Counted from the first letter of the stretch, positions 1 to 4,696 are shown. The stretch: DNA of 5,079 nt from Clostridia bacterium (GCA_030592355.1 JAUVJE010000168.1:1-5079), one strand, 5' to 3'. Numbers and translations are program-made. Notes: generated by a model from the sequence alone, not told the origin.

Positions 1-484
1 TAACATCTCCAAATGCCGGATTGCCGTCCACACGTCCAAAAAGATTATCAATGGTATAAATAAATTTATGATGTTGAACAAGCATAACCATGGCGCGTGT
101 TTCTATATCAACATTCAGGGTTGTCGGGAAAATTACTGAAAAAAGTTTATCATTTGCAATAAGAACTTCGTATGAATCAGAGATTGCTCCTCTGATACCA
201 TCATTGTCTTTTGCTGTTTTAGTATTAAGCCTTTTCATATTGCCGTTTGCATCAGCTTGTTTGGATTTGTTTATCATTCCTTCAATTCTCGGGAATACAT
301 AATCAACCCCTGCGTATTCTTCTATAGTTTCAACTACTTCGTAGCTCGTCTCAATAGCATTTCTTCTTGCTTCAACAGCCTCGTTAACGTCTGGTTCAAA
401 TGTGTCGGTTTCACTACAAGATACAACACCAACCGCTATTACCATAACTGCAACTAGCAGTAAAATTGCTTTTTTATGTTTCAT
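1..484 (-). CDS. Predicted lipoprotein of unknown function, C-terminus cut off by the window edge
   Basis: The reading frame opens at ATG 484-482 and stays open through 161 codons to the left edge, so the C-terminus is missing. A CAGGAGG ribosome binding site at 497-491, six bases before the ATG, supports the start. The N-terminus is a lipoprotein signal peptide: basic MKHKK, a hydrophobic stretch at residues 6-21, and a lipobox V-V-S-C with the lipidated Cys at 23. The mature protein should therefore be anchored to the outer face of the membrane. The mature part seen here is mostly polar and looks helical (for example N-E-A-V-E-A-R-R at about residues 34-41). The spacing of its helices faintly recalls LemA-type proteins, but I could not align it convincingly, so no function is assigned. 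It lies downstream of and co-directional with the DUF402 gene (80-base gap) and has its own promoter. Signal and start are certain; the role is unknown. Confidence 0.85.
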   Translation of the reverse strand, partial: MKHKKAILLLVAVMVIAVGVVSCSETDTFEPDVNEAVEARRNAIETSYEVVETIEEYAGVDYVFPRIEGMINKSKQADANGNMKRLNTKTAKDNDGIRGAISDSYEVLIANDKLFSVIFPTTLNVDIETRAMVMLVQHHKFIYTIDNLFGRVDGNPAFGDV

Positions 485-525
485 AATTTTCCTCCTGTAA
501 TATATGTGTTTTATAGCTATGTTAA

Positions 526-554
526 ATTATATACGTAATGCTTTTATTTGTAAA
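526..554 (-). promoter_or_regulatory. Sigma-A promoter of the lipoprotein gene
   Basis: On the minus strand a -35 box TTTACA (554-549, five of six matches to consensus) is followed after exactly 17 bases by a perfect -10 box TATAAT (531-526). Transcription would start near 519, giving a leader of about 35 bases before the ATG at 484 that contains the AGGAGG site. No terminator separates this promoter from the DUF402 gene upstream, so read-through may add to expression. Confidence 0.72.
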
Positions 555-564
555 CACAGTTTCG

Positions 565-1074
565 TCATGGTTTTAATATATCTCGGTTGAATGGATAATT
601 CCCTTCTGTGATATCCCTTTTTACAAGGGCAACCGTTTCAAATACTTTTATCTTTAAATCTTCACTATAACCATAAAACTCTTTATGTTCTTCGAATTCA
701 TCTATGTCCACCACTTCAATTTGACCTTCGCGCACCAGCACATCAACATCTAAATCAACAAATTCCACGGTATCGTCTGTAATTTTGCACGGAAGTGCAA
801 TGTTGCAGTAAACATTCATTACATTACCATTGTCATCAAATACCAGCGCCGCTGTATACCATCGGTCGGTGAAAAAATACTCATATGTTGCAGCGTCAAA
901 CTTATATACAGCGTCCCGCGTGTAGTGGATAAGTTCCCGTCCTTTTGCACCTTTTAGAACAATGTGATCCCGAAATTTTTCCTTTAACTGTAACGATTGT
1001 TCGTAATGAATTTTACTGTCATATTTATATGCTTTCATTACATATGTTTTTTCTTTGCTTTTTGCTTTTGCCAC
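565..1074 (-). CDS. DUF402-family nucleoside di/triphosphate phosphatase-like protein
   Basis: This cytoplasmic protein belongs to the DUF402 family, which includes Bacillus YgaC/Ntdp nucleoside tri- and diphosphatases and FomD. Members hydrolyse nucleoside phosphates using divalent metal. The typical core is visible (residues from the GTG start): Y-K-Y-D near the N-terminus (17-20), T-D-R-W-Y (69-73), the Y-C-N-I strand with Asn91, the acidic D-L-D-V-D run (Asp107, 109, 111), then D-I-D-E-F-E-E-H (123-130). These Asn and acidic positions correspond to the metal-binding set of the family. I chose GTG 1074-1072 because GGAG lies five bases upstream and the conserved core begins a few residues later, giving 169 aa, normal for the family. 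An in-frame ATG at 1125 would give 186 aa but has no ribosome binding site. The exact substrate cannot be read from sequence. A fosfomycin-type FomD role is unlikely without the other fosfomycin genes. Confidence 0.85.
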   Translation of the reverse strand: MAKAKSKEKTYVMKAYKYDSKIHYEQSLQLKEKFRDHIVLKGAKGRELIHYTRDAVYKFDAATYEYFFTDRWYTAALVFDDNGNVMNVYCNIALPCKITDDTVEFVDLDVDVLVREGQIEVVDIDEFEEHKEFYGYSEDLKIKVFETVALVKRDITEGNYPFNRDILKP

Positions 1075-1079
1075 AATAT

Positions 1080-1083
1080 CTCC
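1080..1083 (-). promoter_or_regulatory. Ribosome binding site that favours the GTG start of the DUF402 gene
   Basis: Minus-strand GGAG, followed by ATATT and then GTG at 1074-1072, has good Shine-Dalgarno spacing. The other intact genes in the window all have clear ribosome binding sites, whereas the longer ATG start at 1125 has none. This decides the start in favour of GTG, though the internal position of the motif means chance cannot be excluded. Confidence 0.5.
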
Positions 1084-1132
1084 GGTCACATTTATTAAAC
1101 GGAATTTTATCAGATTTTGTTCCATTTGTTCA

Positions 1133-1163
1133 ATTATACATCAGACAGAGCGTCTTATAGCAA
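1133..1163 (-). promoter_or_regulatory. Probable promoter of the DUF402 gene
   Basis: A perfect minus-strand TATAAT lies at 1138-1133. The best -35 is TTGCTA (1163-1158), four of six matches with a rather long 19-base spacer. Transcription would begin at about 1126, which is one base before the upstream ATG and about 52 bases before the preferred GTG start. The -10 is strong and the -35 is weak. Confidence 0.42.
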
Positions 1164-1223
1164 TAGCTTTAAATATGAATTATTACACATAGAAACCCTA
1201 GATTATTCCGTATCCGTTAAATA

Positions 1224-1252
1224 TTGCATTTTTAACCTCTGTATATTATTAT
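1224..1252 (+). promoter_or_regulatory. Probable promoter of the tRNA-Arg gene
   Basis: TTGCAT (1224-1229) and TATTAT (1247-1252) are separated by 17 bases. The -10 matches five of six positions, the -35 only three. The start would be near 1259, just before the mature tRNA 5' end at 1264, so the 5' leader would be very short. The surroundings are AT-rich (TATTATTATATAAG), so a -10 shifted a few bases is possible. Confidence 0.4.
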
Positions 1253-1263
1253 ATAAGGCGCCT

Positions 1264-1340
1264 GCGCCCATAGCTCAATTGGATAGAGCGTTCGGCTACG
1301 GACCGAAAGGCTTCGGGTTCAAGTCCTGTTGGGCGCGCCA
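1264..1340 (+). tRNA. tRNA-Arg, anticodon ACG
   Basis: All arms of a 77-nt tRNA can be drawn. The acceptor is GCGCCCA (1264-1270) with TGGGCGC (1330-1336); the D stem is GCTC/GAGC; the anticodon stem is TTCGG/CCGAA around loop CTACGGA, with anticodon ACG at 1298-1300. The T loop is TTCAAGT, the discriminator is G1337, and the CCA end is encoded (1338-1340). ACG, deaminated to ICG, reads CGU, CGC and CGA arginine codons. The T stem (TCGGG/CCTGT) is imperfect, with one T-T mismatch at its outer pair and one G-T wobble, but the molecule otherwise looks functional. It stands alone, with no rRNA or other tRNA beside it. Confidence 0.96.
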
Positions 1341-1345
1341 TATAC

Positions 1346-1374
1346 AAAAAGACATCTTAATCGGTGTCTTTTTT
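1346..1374 (+). terminator. Intrinsic terminator of the tRNA-Arg gene
   Basis: A-tract plus GACATC (1346-1356) pairs with GGTGTC plus T-tract (1363-1374) around the loop TTAATC. This gives an 11-bp stem with one T-G wobble that runs directly into a run of T. It begins six bases after the CCA end, which fits a monocistronic tRNA transcript. Confidence 0.8.
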
Positions 1375-1390
1375 GTTATAGCCGTTGCAA

Positions 1391-1593
1391 CCTAGCGCCG
1401 GAAATTTGTTTCCAAGCAAAGTTTGAAAGAATTTTGACGAAGAAGTGTATACAGATACATACCTGAGTCAAAAATTCGTATCAAACACAGCAAGTCTGAC
1501 ATGCTATAGACAAAAAGCCATTAAATAAAGTTTTATTCAAGTGGCTTTGTAACTAGGCGATGTCAGACGATGGGAACAAATTAACCAGCTAGG
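1391..1593. repeat. Structured intergenic element: terminal inverted repeats enclosing two hairpin arms
   Basis: This gene-free stretch is almost entirely self-complementary. Its ends form an imperfect inverted repeat: CCTAGC...AATTTGTTTCC (1391-1413) against GGGAACAAATT...GCTAGG (1572-1593). Inside is arm A, where GTTTGA/GAATTTTGAC (1421-1438) pairs with GTCAAAAATTCG/TCAAAC (1467-1486), topped by a small hairpin TGTAT-acag-ATACA (1446-1459). Next is arm B, with the 9-bp perfect stem GTCTGACAT (1494-1502) / ATGTCAGAC (1560-1568), TAG/CTA, then a long AT-rich hairpin at its tip. Together these fold as a three-way junction on either strand. The layout suggests a small non-autonomous (MITE-like) repeat or a structured RNA. 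No target-site duplication is visible and a second copy cannot be sought here, so its mobile nature is inference. It sits between two convergent genes. Confidence 0.6.
1510..1550 (-). terminator. Terminator of the URO-D-family gene, formed by the tip of arm B
   Basis: On the minus strand ACAAAGCCA (1550-1542) pairs with TGGCTT followed by T (1520-1512), ending in a TTTTTGT tract. Within the loop, AATAAA and TTTATT extend the hairpin. It lies about 90 bases after the stop of the 1640-2662 gene and points the right way. In the plus direction only three T follow the stem, so it would be weaker there. Confidence 0.6.
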
Positions 1594-1607
1594 CAGGATT
1601 TGAACCC
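1594..1607 (-). other. tRNA T-arm-like fragment, inverted relative to the tRNA-Arg
   Basis: Read on the minus strand this stretch is GGGTTCAAATCCTG. It matches the T-arm of the nearby tRNA-Arg (GGGTTCAAGTCCTG, 1315-1328) at 13 of 14 positions, in inverted orientation. No acceptor, anticodon or D arm can be found around it, so it is not a working tRNA. It abuts the right end of the structured element. It may be a relic of a tRNA 3' end or a chance match. Confidence 0.35.
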
Positions 1608-1639
1608 TTTGGGGCTGAAAGCGTTATACTTTTGTATGT

Positions 1640-2662
1640 TTAATCATTGTAGTTCCTTACAATATCTTTTAGCTTCAATACATTTTCCGGCAGAGTATCG
1701 TAACTCACTATGCCGCATCCGAATATGAATCCGGAATAATCCCTGCAGTCCTTTATTACTTCATAGGCTGCTCTTTTCATTTCTGCGTCATCACCGCTTT
1801 CAACTATTATGGAAGCTATGCTGGCTCTCATCAGTATATTATTTTTGGCACATGCTTTTTTATAGTACTGCCGGTCGCATTCACTATCTGCTAATAACAA
1901 AGAAGTACCGGTGGTTATCATGTCATCAAGGATATCCGTTGTATCGCCTCCGCTGATCAGGGCAACATTTTTTTGTCCCAGTTTTTTTATGTCCTGTATC
2001 AGTTTTTTTTCATATTCAACAACATTATCTGCATAAAAAGCCGGAGACAGAAGAGGCGGGGCAATCCATGACTCATTAATAGATAGGCCTACACCTCTTT
2101 TTATAAAACTTTTTGCAAATGCAAGACTCACTTTATTTGCGAATTCCATCAGTTTGAATGCGAAGTCCGGATCCATTACCAAATCCATTACGAAATTCTC
2201 AAATCCTCTCATAATTGAGGCAAGGGTGAATGGACCGACAATGGTTCCATTCACGATTACTTCGTTCCCTACTTTTTCATTGATACGCTGAACAGCATTT
2301 AAAAACATAGGCATGCGTGCGTCTCTTTCAGGGTCCGGAACCGTGAGTTTGTCAATGTCGTCAATAGAAGACACCATAATCTCGCTGATTGAGGGCAACT
2401 CTTCGTTTTCAGGAAATTTCACCTTGGCTCCAAGAGCTTCATACTCTACATTGTATATATCAACACCGATTGAAATCAGGTCATGCCGGTATAACTCATA
2501 ACAAGCCAGCTGGCTTTCCACAAGAAGGTCTTCATCCTGTGCAATTTCGGAAGGTGTTTTACCAATAACTTTTGCACTGTGCTCAAAAATGGTCGGTATA
2601 AATGGTATAACAGGCGGAATTTCCCCTTTGGCCATTATTGCGAATAATTCTTTCCCGTTCAT
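1640..2662 (-). CDS. Uroporphyrinogen decarboxylase (URO-D)/MtaA-family protein, probable corrinoid-type methyltransferase relative
   Basis: The 340-aa protein has the length and layout of the URO-D superfamily, closer to MtaA/CmuA methylcobamide:thiol methyltransferases than to haem-pathway HemE. Visible signatures are V-P-D-P-E-R-D-A-R at 108-116, G-T-I-V-G-P-F-T-L-A-S (139-149), R-G-F-E-N-F-V-M-D-L (152-161), D-T-T-D-I-L (240-245) and the C-terminal G-C-G with Cys316, then L-P-E-N. The HemE N-terminal R-Q-A-G-R motif is absent. MtaA/CmuA proteins hold zinc through His-X-Cys plus a later Cys. Here the His-X-Cys site reads Leu235-Ile-Ser237, so only Cys316 remains. Zinc-thiol chemistry is therefore doubtful, and no corrinoid protein gene is adjacent. 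Start ATG 2662 follows AGGAGG (2674-2669) by six bases. The gene appears monocistronic, ends in the terminator at 1510-1550 and diverges from the phosphodiesterase gene. Family placement is firm; the reaction is unknown. Confidence 0.86.
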   Translation of the reverse strand: MNGKELFAIMAKGEIPPVIPFIPTIFEHSAKVIGKTPSEIAQDEDLLVESQLACYELYRHDLISIGVDIYNVEYEALGAKVKFPENEELPSISEIMVSSIDDIDKLTVPDPERDARMPMFLNAVQRINEKVGNEVIVNGTIVGPFTLASIMRGFENFVMDLVMDPDFAFKLMEFANKVSLAFAKSFIKRGVGLSINESWIAPPLLSPAFYADNVVEYEKKLIQDIKKLGQKNVALISGGDTTDILDDMITTGTSLLLADSECDRQYYKKACAKNNILMRASIASIIVESGDDAEMKRAAYEVIKDCRDYSGFIFGCGIVSYDTLPENVLKLKDIVRNYND

Positions 2663-2855
2663 GTTTCACCTCCTGATTTTCTATTTCCATTATACTCCAA
2701 TAAATTAAAAAAGTGCGTCGGTTGTTATTATATTAATATTCATTCTGCGAACCCTATTAAAAATTTTATTGGCTGCAAAATTATATCGCGCTGCATACTA
2801 ATTAATGTTTCATTATGATAGACTTCATAAGAAGACTTTTTTCGGCGGTGGAATT
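2663..2855. promoter_or_regulatory. Divergent promoter region between the URO-D-family and phosphodiesterase genes
   Basis: This 193-bp gap must drive both genes. Towards the left (minus strand) a perfect TATAAT at 2694-2689 lies about 27 bases before the ATG, with no good -35 seventeen bases further up. Towards the right the best -10 is TATGAT (2814-2819), giving a leader of about 30 bases, again with a poor -35. A 10-bp AT palindrome ATATTAATAT (2730-2739) lies between them and could be an operator, but such sequences are common by chance in AT-rich DNA. Confidence 0.4.
2844..2851 (+). promoter_or_regulatory. Ribosome binding site that sets the phosphodiesterase start at 2856
   Basis: GGCGGTGG (2844-2851) is one mismatch from the extended AGGAGGTG site and lies four bases before ATG 2856. 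An in-frame ATG at 2805 has no such site, and its extra 17 residues (M-F-H-Y-D-R...) precede the point where the family-like sequence begins. The shorter start is therefore preferred. Confidence 0.65.
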
Positions 2856-4055
2856 ATGGATAAAACAATTACATATCCTGATTATGAGAACTGCATACTT
2901 GGAATACCGAATTCGATATTAAAACATTATGGAGCAGAAACGAAACATCCCGGAATTGAGCCATTAATCTCTGCGCTTGATGAAAATTATAGGAATGTGC
3001 TGTTCATCATTTACGACGGCATGGGCACTGGCATGCTCAATGGACTTTTACCGAAGAGAAGTTTTCTCCGAAAGAATATAAATTCAACAATCACCTCTGT
3101 TTTTCCTCCCACTACAGTAGCTGCATGCACCACCTATTATTCGGGCCTTTCTCCATTTGAACACGGATGGCTGGGCTGGGCCTTATATTTCAGCGAATTC
3201 GACAAGCAAATTGAGGTTTTTACAGGCAACGAATATTTCACCAGGGAACCTTCCGGGCAAAACAATATCGGGAATGTTATGATGCCTTTTGATTCAATTT
3301 ACTCAAAAATTCATCAAGCTTCTGACGGCCGGGTTAAGACTTATTCCCTATATCCAACATATATCGCCCGTTCCACAGAACCTGAAACTGTCCTTGCTTA
3401 TGAATCCTTTGATGAAATGTTGACAAAAATCACCGGATTATGCAAAGCAGACGGGGAAAAGTTCATCCTTGCCTATTATCCCCAGCCTGACTCCACAGCT
3501 CACAAGACAGGTTGTCAATCCGCTGATATAAAGGCACTGCTAGAAGATATGAATACCAAAACACGGGCTTTTTGCCATAAACTAAAGGACACCCTGATTA
3601 TTATATCGGCCGATCATGGTCATATTGATATTGAAAAGGATGTTTTCTTAAATGAAATACCGGAACTTGACGAGTGTCTTATGAGACCACCCTCAATAGA
3701 ACCCCGGGCTGCTTCTATTTTTGTTAAACCGGGCATGAGCAAGCGTTTTGCTGAATTATTCAATAAGCATCTTGGCAATGATTTTCTTCTTTTTTCTAAA
3801 CAAAAGATTTTGGATATAGGTTTGTTCGGCCCGGGTTCGGCCCATCCGTTAATCAACGATTTTGTCGGTGATTTTATGGCTGTGGCAATAGGTGATGCTC
3901 TTTTGAGATATCAGGTTCCCGGCGGGACTGCACCAGTTAAATTCCTGTCGCACCACGCCGGCTTAACTGCGGCAGAAATGCTTGTTCCCCTTATAATAAT
4001 CAAATCCCGAAAACATAGATTTTTAAAGACACTATTTCATTTCTCTTTAAAATGA
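2856..4055 (+). CDS. Alkaline-phosphatase-superfamily protein (nucleotide pyrophosphatase/phosphodiesterase type)
   Basis: This 399-aa protein belongs to the type I phosphodiesterase/nucleotide pyrophosphatase branch of the alkaline phosphatase superfamily, which uses two metals (usually zinc) and a Thr nucleophile to cleave phosphate mono- or diesters. The expected active-site set is complete: Asp54 in I-Y-D-G-M-G, the nucleophile Thr86 or Thr87 in F-P-P-T-T, Asp212 and His216 in P-D-S-T-A-H, Asp253 and His254 in S-A-D-H-G-H, and His367 in S-H-H-A-G-L-T. S-G-L-S-P-F-E-H-G (96-104) and the closing A-E-M-L-V-P-L-I (373-380) are further family marks. There is no signal peptide or membrane segment, so it should be cytoplasmic. 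Start ATG 2856 is chosen over 2805 for its ribosome binding site. The stop codon TGA is also part of the next gene's promoter. The substrate is not evident; nucleotide or sugar-nucleotide pyrophosphates and phosphonate-type esters are all possible. Confidence 0.88.
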   Translation: MDKTITYPDYENCILGIPNSILKHYGAETKHPGIEPLISALDENYRNVLFIIYDGMGTGMLNGLLPKRSFLRKNINSTITSVFPPTTVAACTTYYSGLSPFEHGWLGWALYFSEFDKQIEVFTGNEYFTREPSGQNNIGNVMMPFDSIYSKIHQASDGRVKTYSLYPTYIARSTEPETVLAYESFDEMLTKITGLCKADGEKFILAYYPQPDSTAHKTGCQSADIKALLEDMNTKTRAFCHKLKDTLIIISADHGHIDIEKDVFLNEIPELDECLMRPPSIEPRAASIFVKPGMSKRFAELFNKHLGNDFLLFSKQKILDIGLFGPGSAHPLINDFVGDFMAVAIGDALLRYQVPGGTAPVKFLSHHAGLTAAEMLVPLIIIKSRKHRFLKTLFHFSLK

Positions 4056-4061
4056 TATAAT
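4053..4061 (+). promoter_or_regulatory. Extended -10 promoter of the DUF4870 gene, overlapping the upstream stop codon
   Basis: TGATATAAT is a perfect extended -10 element (TGn plus TATAAT at 4056-4061), and its TGA is the stop codon of the phosphodiesterase gene. No good -35 is present, which an extended -10 can compensate. Transcription would start near 4068, leaving about 28 bases before ATG 4096. No terminator lies between the two genes, so read-through from upstream is also expected. Confidence 0.55.
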
Positions 4062-4095
4062 GCTAATATATTACATCTTGAAAGGGGCTTAAAAA

Positions 4096-4416
4096 ATGGC
4101 AGATACAAGTAATAATAAAATTATGGCGATACTGTGCTATATAGGAATTCTTTGGCTCGTACCTCTACTGACAGATTACAAGAACGACCCATTTGTAAAA
4201 TTCCATATTAATCAGGGAATTATCCTTACTATAGCAGGAGCTGTAGTCTGGGTTGCATCATGGATACTTGATTATATCCCTGTTGTAGGGGGGATTATCA
4301 GCCTTGTTGCGGGAATTGCCTTGTTTGTATTGATGATATTAGGAATACTCAATGCAGTCAATATGGAAGAAAAACCTCTTCCGGTTATAGGAACATTGTT
4401 TACAGTATACAAATAG
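4096..4416 (+). CDS. DUF4870 (Tic20-like) small membrane protein
   Basis: This 106-aa integral membrane protein has the DUF4870 pattern: an N-terminal N-K-I-M-A-I-L-C-Y-I-G-I-L helix (about 8-25), a short loop with the signature F-V-K-F-H-I-N-Q-G (33-41), a second helix (about 41-58) and a third after a V-V-G-G turn (about 63-86), then a polar tail. The family is widespread, of unknown function, and distantly related to Tic20-type proteins; no enzymatic role is known. Start ATG 4096 is preceded by AAAGGGG (4081-4087) with eight bases between. Length is typical and the gene looks intact. It follows the phosphodiesterase gene by 40 bases in the same direction and is closed by a strong terminator, so the two may form a short operon with an internal promoter. 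Nothing in the context reveals a partner. Confidence 0.88.
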   Translation: MADTSNNKIMAILCYIGILWLVPLLTDYKNDPFVKFHINQGIILTIAGAVVWVASWILDYIPVVGGIISLVAGIALFVLMILGILNAVNMEEKPLPVIGTLFTVYK

Positions 4417-4428
4417 AAAATAGAAAGG

Positions 4429-4451
4429 GCCGTCGCGGACGGCTTTTTTTT
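4429..4451 (+). terminator. Intrinsic terminator after the DUF4870 gene
   Basis: GCCGTC (4429-4434), loop GCG, GACGGC (4438-4443), then eight T (4444-4451) make a textbook GC-rich terminator thirteen bases after the stop codon. The AAA before the stem can pair with the first T residues. It isolates the purine permease gene from upstream transcription. Confidence 0.93.
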
Positions 4452-4519
4452 GCTTGCATATCTAGATAAAGTTCTTGCGCAACGGCGGGAAGCTAGAAAA
4501 CCAGTCGAGTTATTGTGTC

Positions 4520-4533
4520 TTATCAGCTGATAA
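4520..4533. promoter_or_regulatory. Perfect 14-bp palindrome upstream of the purine permease promoter, possible operator
   Basis: TTATCAGCTGATAA is perfectly symmetric and ends eight bases before the -35 box of the permease promoter. That position suits a DNA-binding dimer acting as activator or repressor. It sits inside a wider dyad, CCAGTC (4501-4506) / GACTGG (4544-4549), whose right half overlaps the -35 box. Which protein binds, if any, cannot be told; I do not recognise it as a standard PurR site. Confidence 0.42.
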
Positions 4534-4541
4534 TAAGTTTG

Positions 4542-4570
4542 TTGACTGGAAATCTTTAAAGCTATATACT
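4542..4570 (+). promoter_or_regulatory. Sigma-A promoter of the purine permease gene
   Basis: TTGACT (4542-4547) and TATACT (4565-4570) each match consensus at five of six positions and are separated by exactly 17 bases. Transcription would start near 4577, giving a leader of about 120 bases. This placement also argues against translation of the open frame at 4475-4675, which would straddle the promoter. Confidence 0.75.
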
Positions 4571-4576
4571 TGTTTC

Positions 4577-4696
4577 ATGTTTGAAGCATTTCATCCAGGG
4601 GGGACGAAACCTTCAAAACCGAATATAAAGGGAAAACGCAAAGTCTGCAAATACTTTGCTTTATCCATATACTAAATTTTAAATGGAGGTTATTTT
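4577..4696 (+). promoter_or_regulatory. Structured 5' leader of the purine permease mRNA, no known riboswitch recognised
   Basis: The predicted leader can form two helices. TTTGAAG (4580-4586) pairs with CTTCAAA (4611-4617) around a loop containing six G (4598-4603). CAAAGT (4639-4644) pairs with ACTTTG (4653-4658), extended below a bulge by ATAAAG (4625-4630) / CTTTAT (4659-4664). The second helix ends in only a few T, so it would be a weak terminator at best. Purine permease genes of this kind often carry a purine riboswitch, but its conserved junction sequences are absent. The ribosome binding site GGAGGT (4685-4690) is not clearly sequestered. Confidence 0.35.

Noticed and set aside
90..457. 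Plus-strand open frames (90-302 and 257-457) opposite the lipoprotein
   Set aside because: They lie antisense to a frame with promoter, ribosome binding site, signal peptide and lipobox, and have no ribosome binding sites of their own.
565..1125. Naming the DUF402 gene fomD
   Set aside because: FomD belongs to fosfomycin gene clusters; no other such gene is present, and the general nucleoside-phosphate phosphatase branch fits equally well.
1117..1395. Plus-strand open frame of 92 codons
   Set aside because: It runs through the tRNA-Arg gene and its terminator and has no ribosome binding site; a chance frame.
1391..1593. Calling the structured element a definite insertion sequence or MITE
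   Set aside because: No target-site duplication is visible at its flanks, there is no transposase, and a second copy cannot be examined in this window.
3620..3856. Minus-strand open frame of 78 codons inside the phosphodiesterase gene
   Set aside because: It is antisense to conserved active-site coding sequence (the D-H-G-H region) and has no family resemblance.
4572..4617. Possible H-type pseudoknot: GTTTC/GAAAC (4572-4576, 4606-4610) interleaved with TTTGAAG/CTTCAAA (4580-4586, 4611-4617)
   Set aside because: The first strand, GTTTC, lies before the predicted transcription start near 4577, so the pseudoknot could form only if transcription starts further upstream. Only the second helix is kept in the leader description.
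4475..4675. Open frame of 66 codons upstream of the purine permease (TTG start)
   Set aside because: It has no ribosome binding site, an unusual start, no recognisable domain, and it straddles a near-consensus promoter; it is best seen as leader and control DNA.
4577..4696. Purine riboswitch or c-di-GMP-I riboswitch in front of the permease
   Set aside because: The purine aptamer junction (TTTCTAC-type segment and paired loops) is absent. For c-di-GMP-I only the ACGCAAAG segment is present, without the matching upstream GGCAAAC and the downstream second helix.
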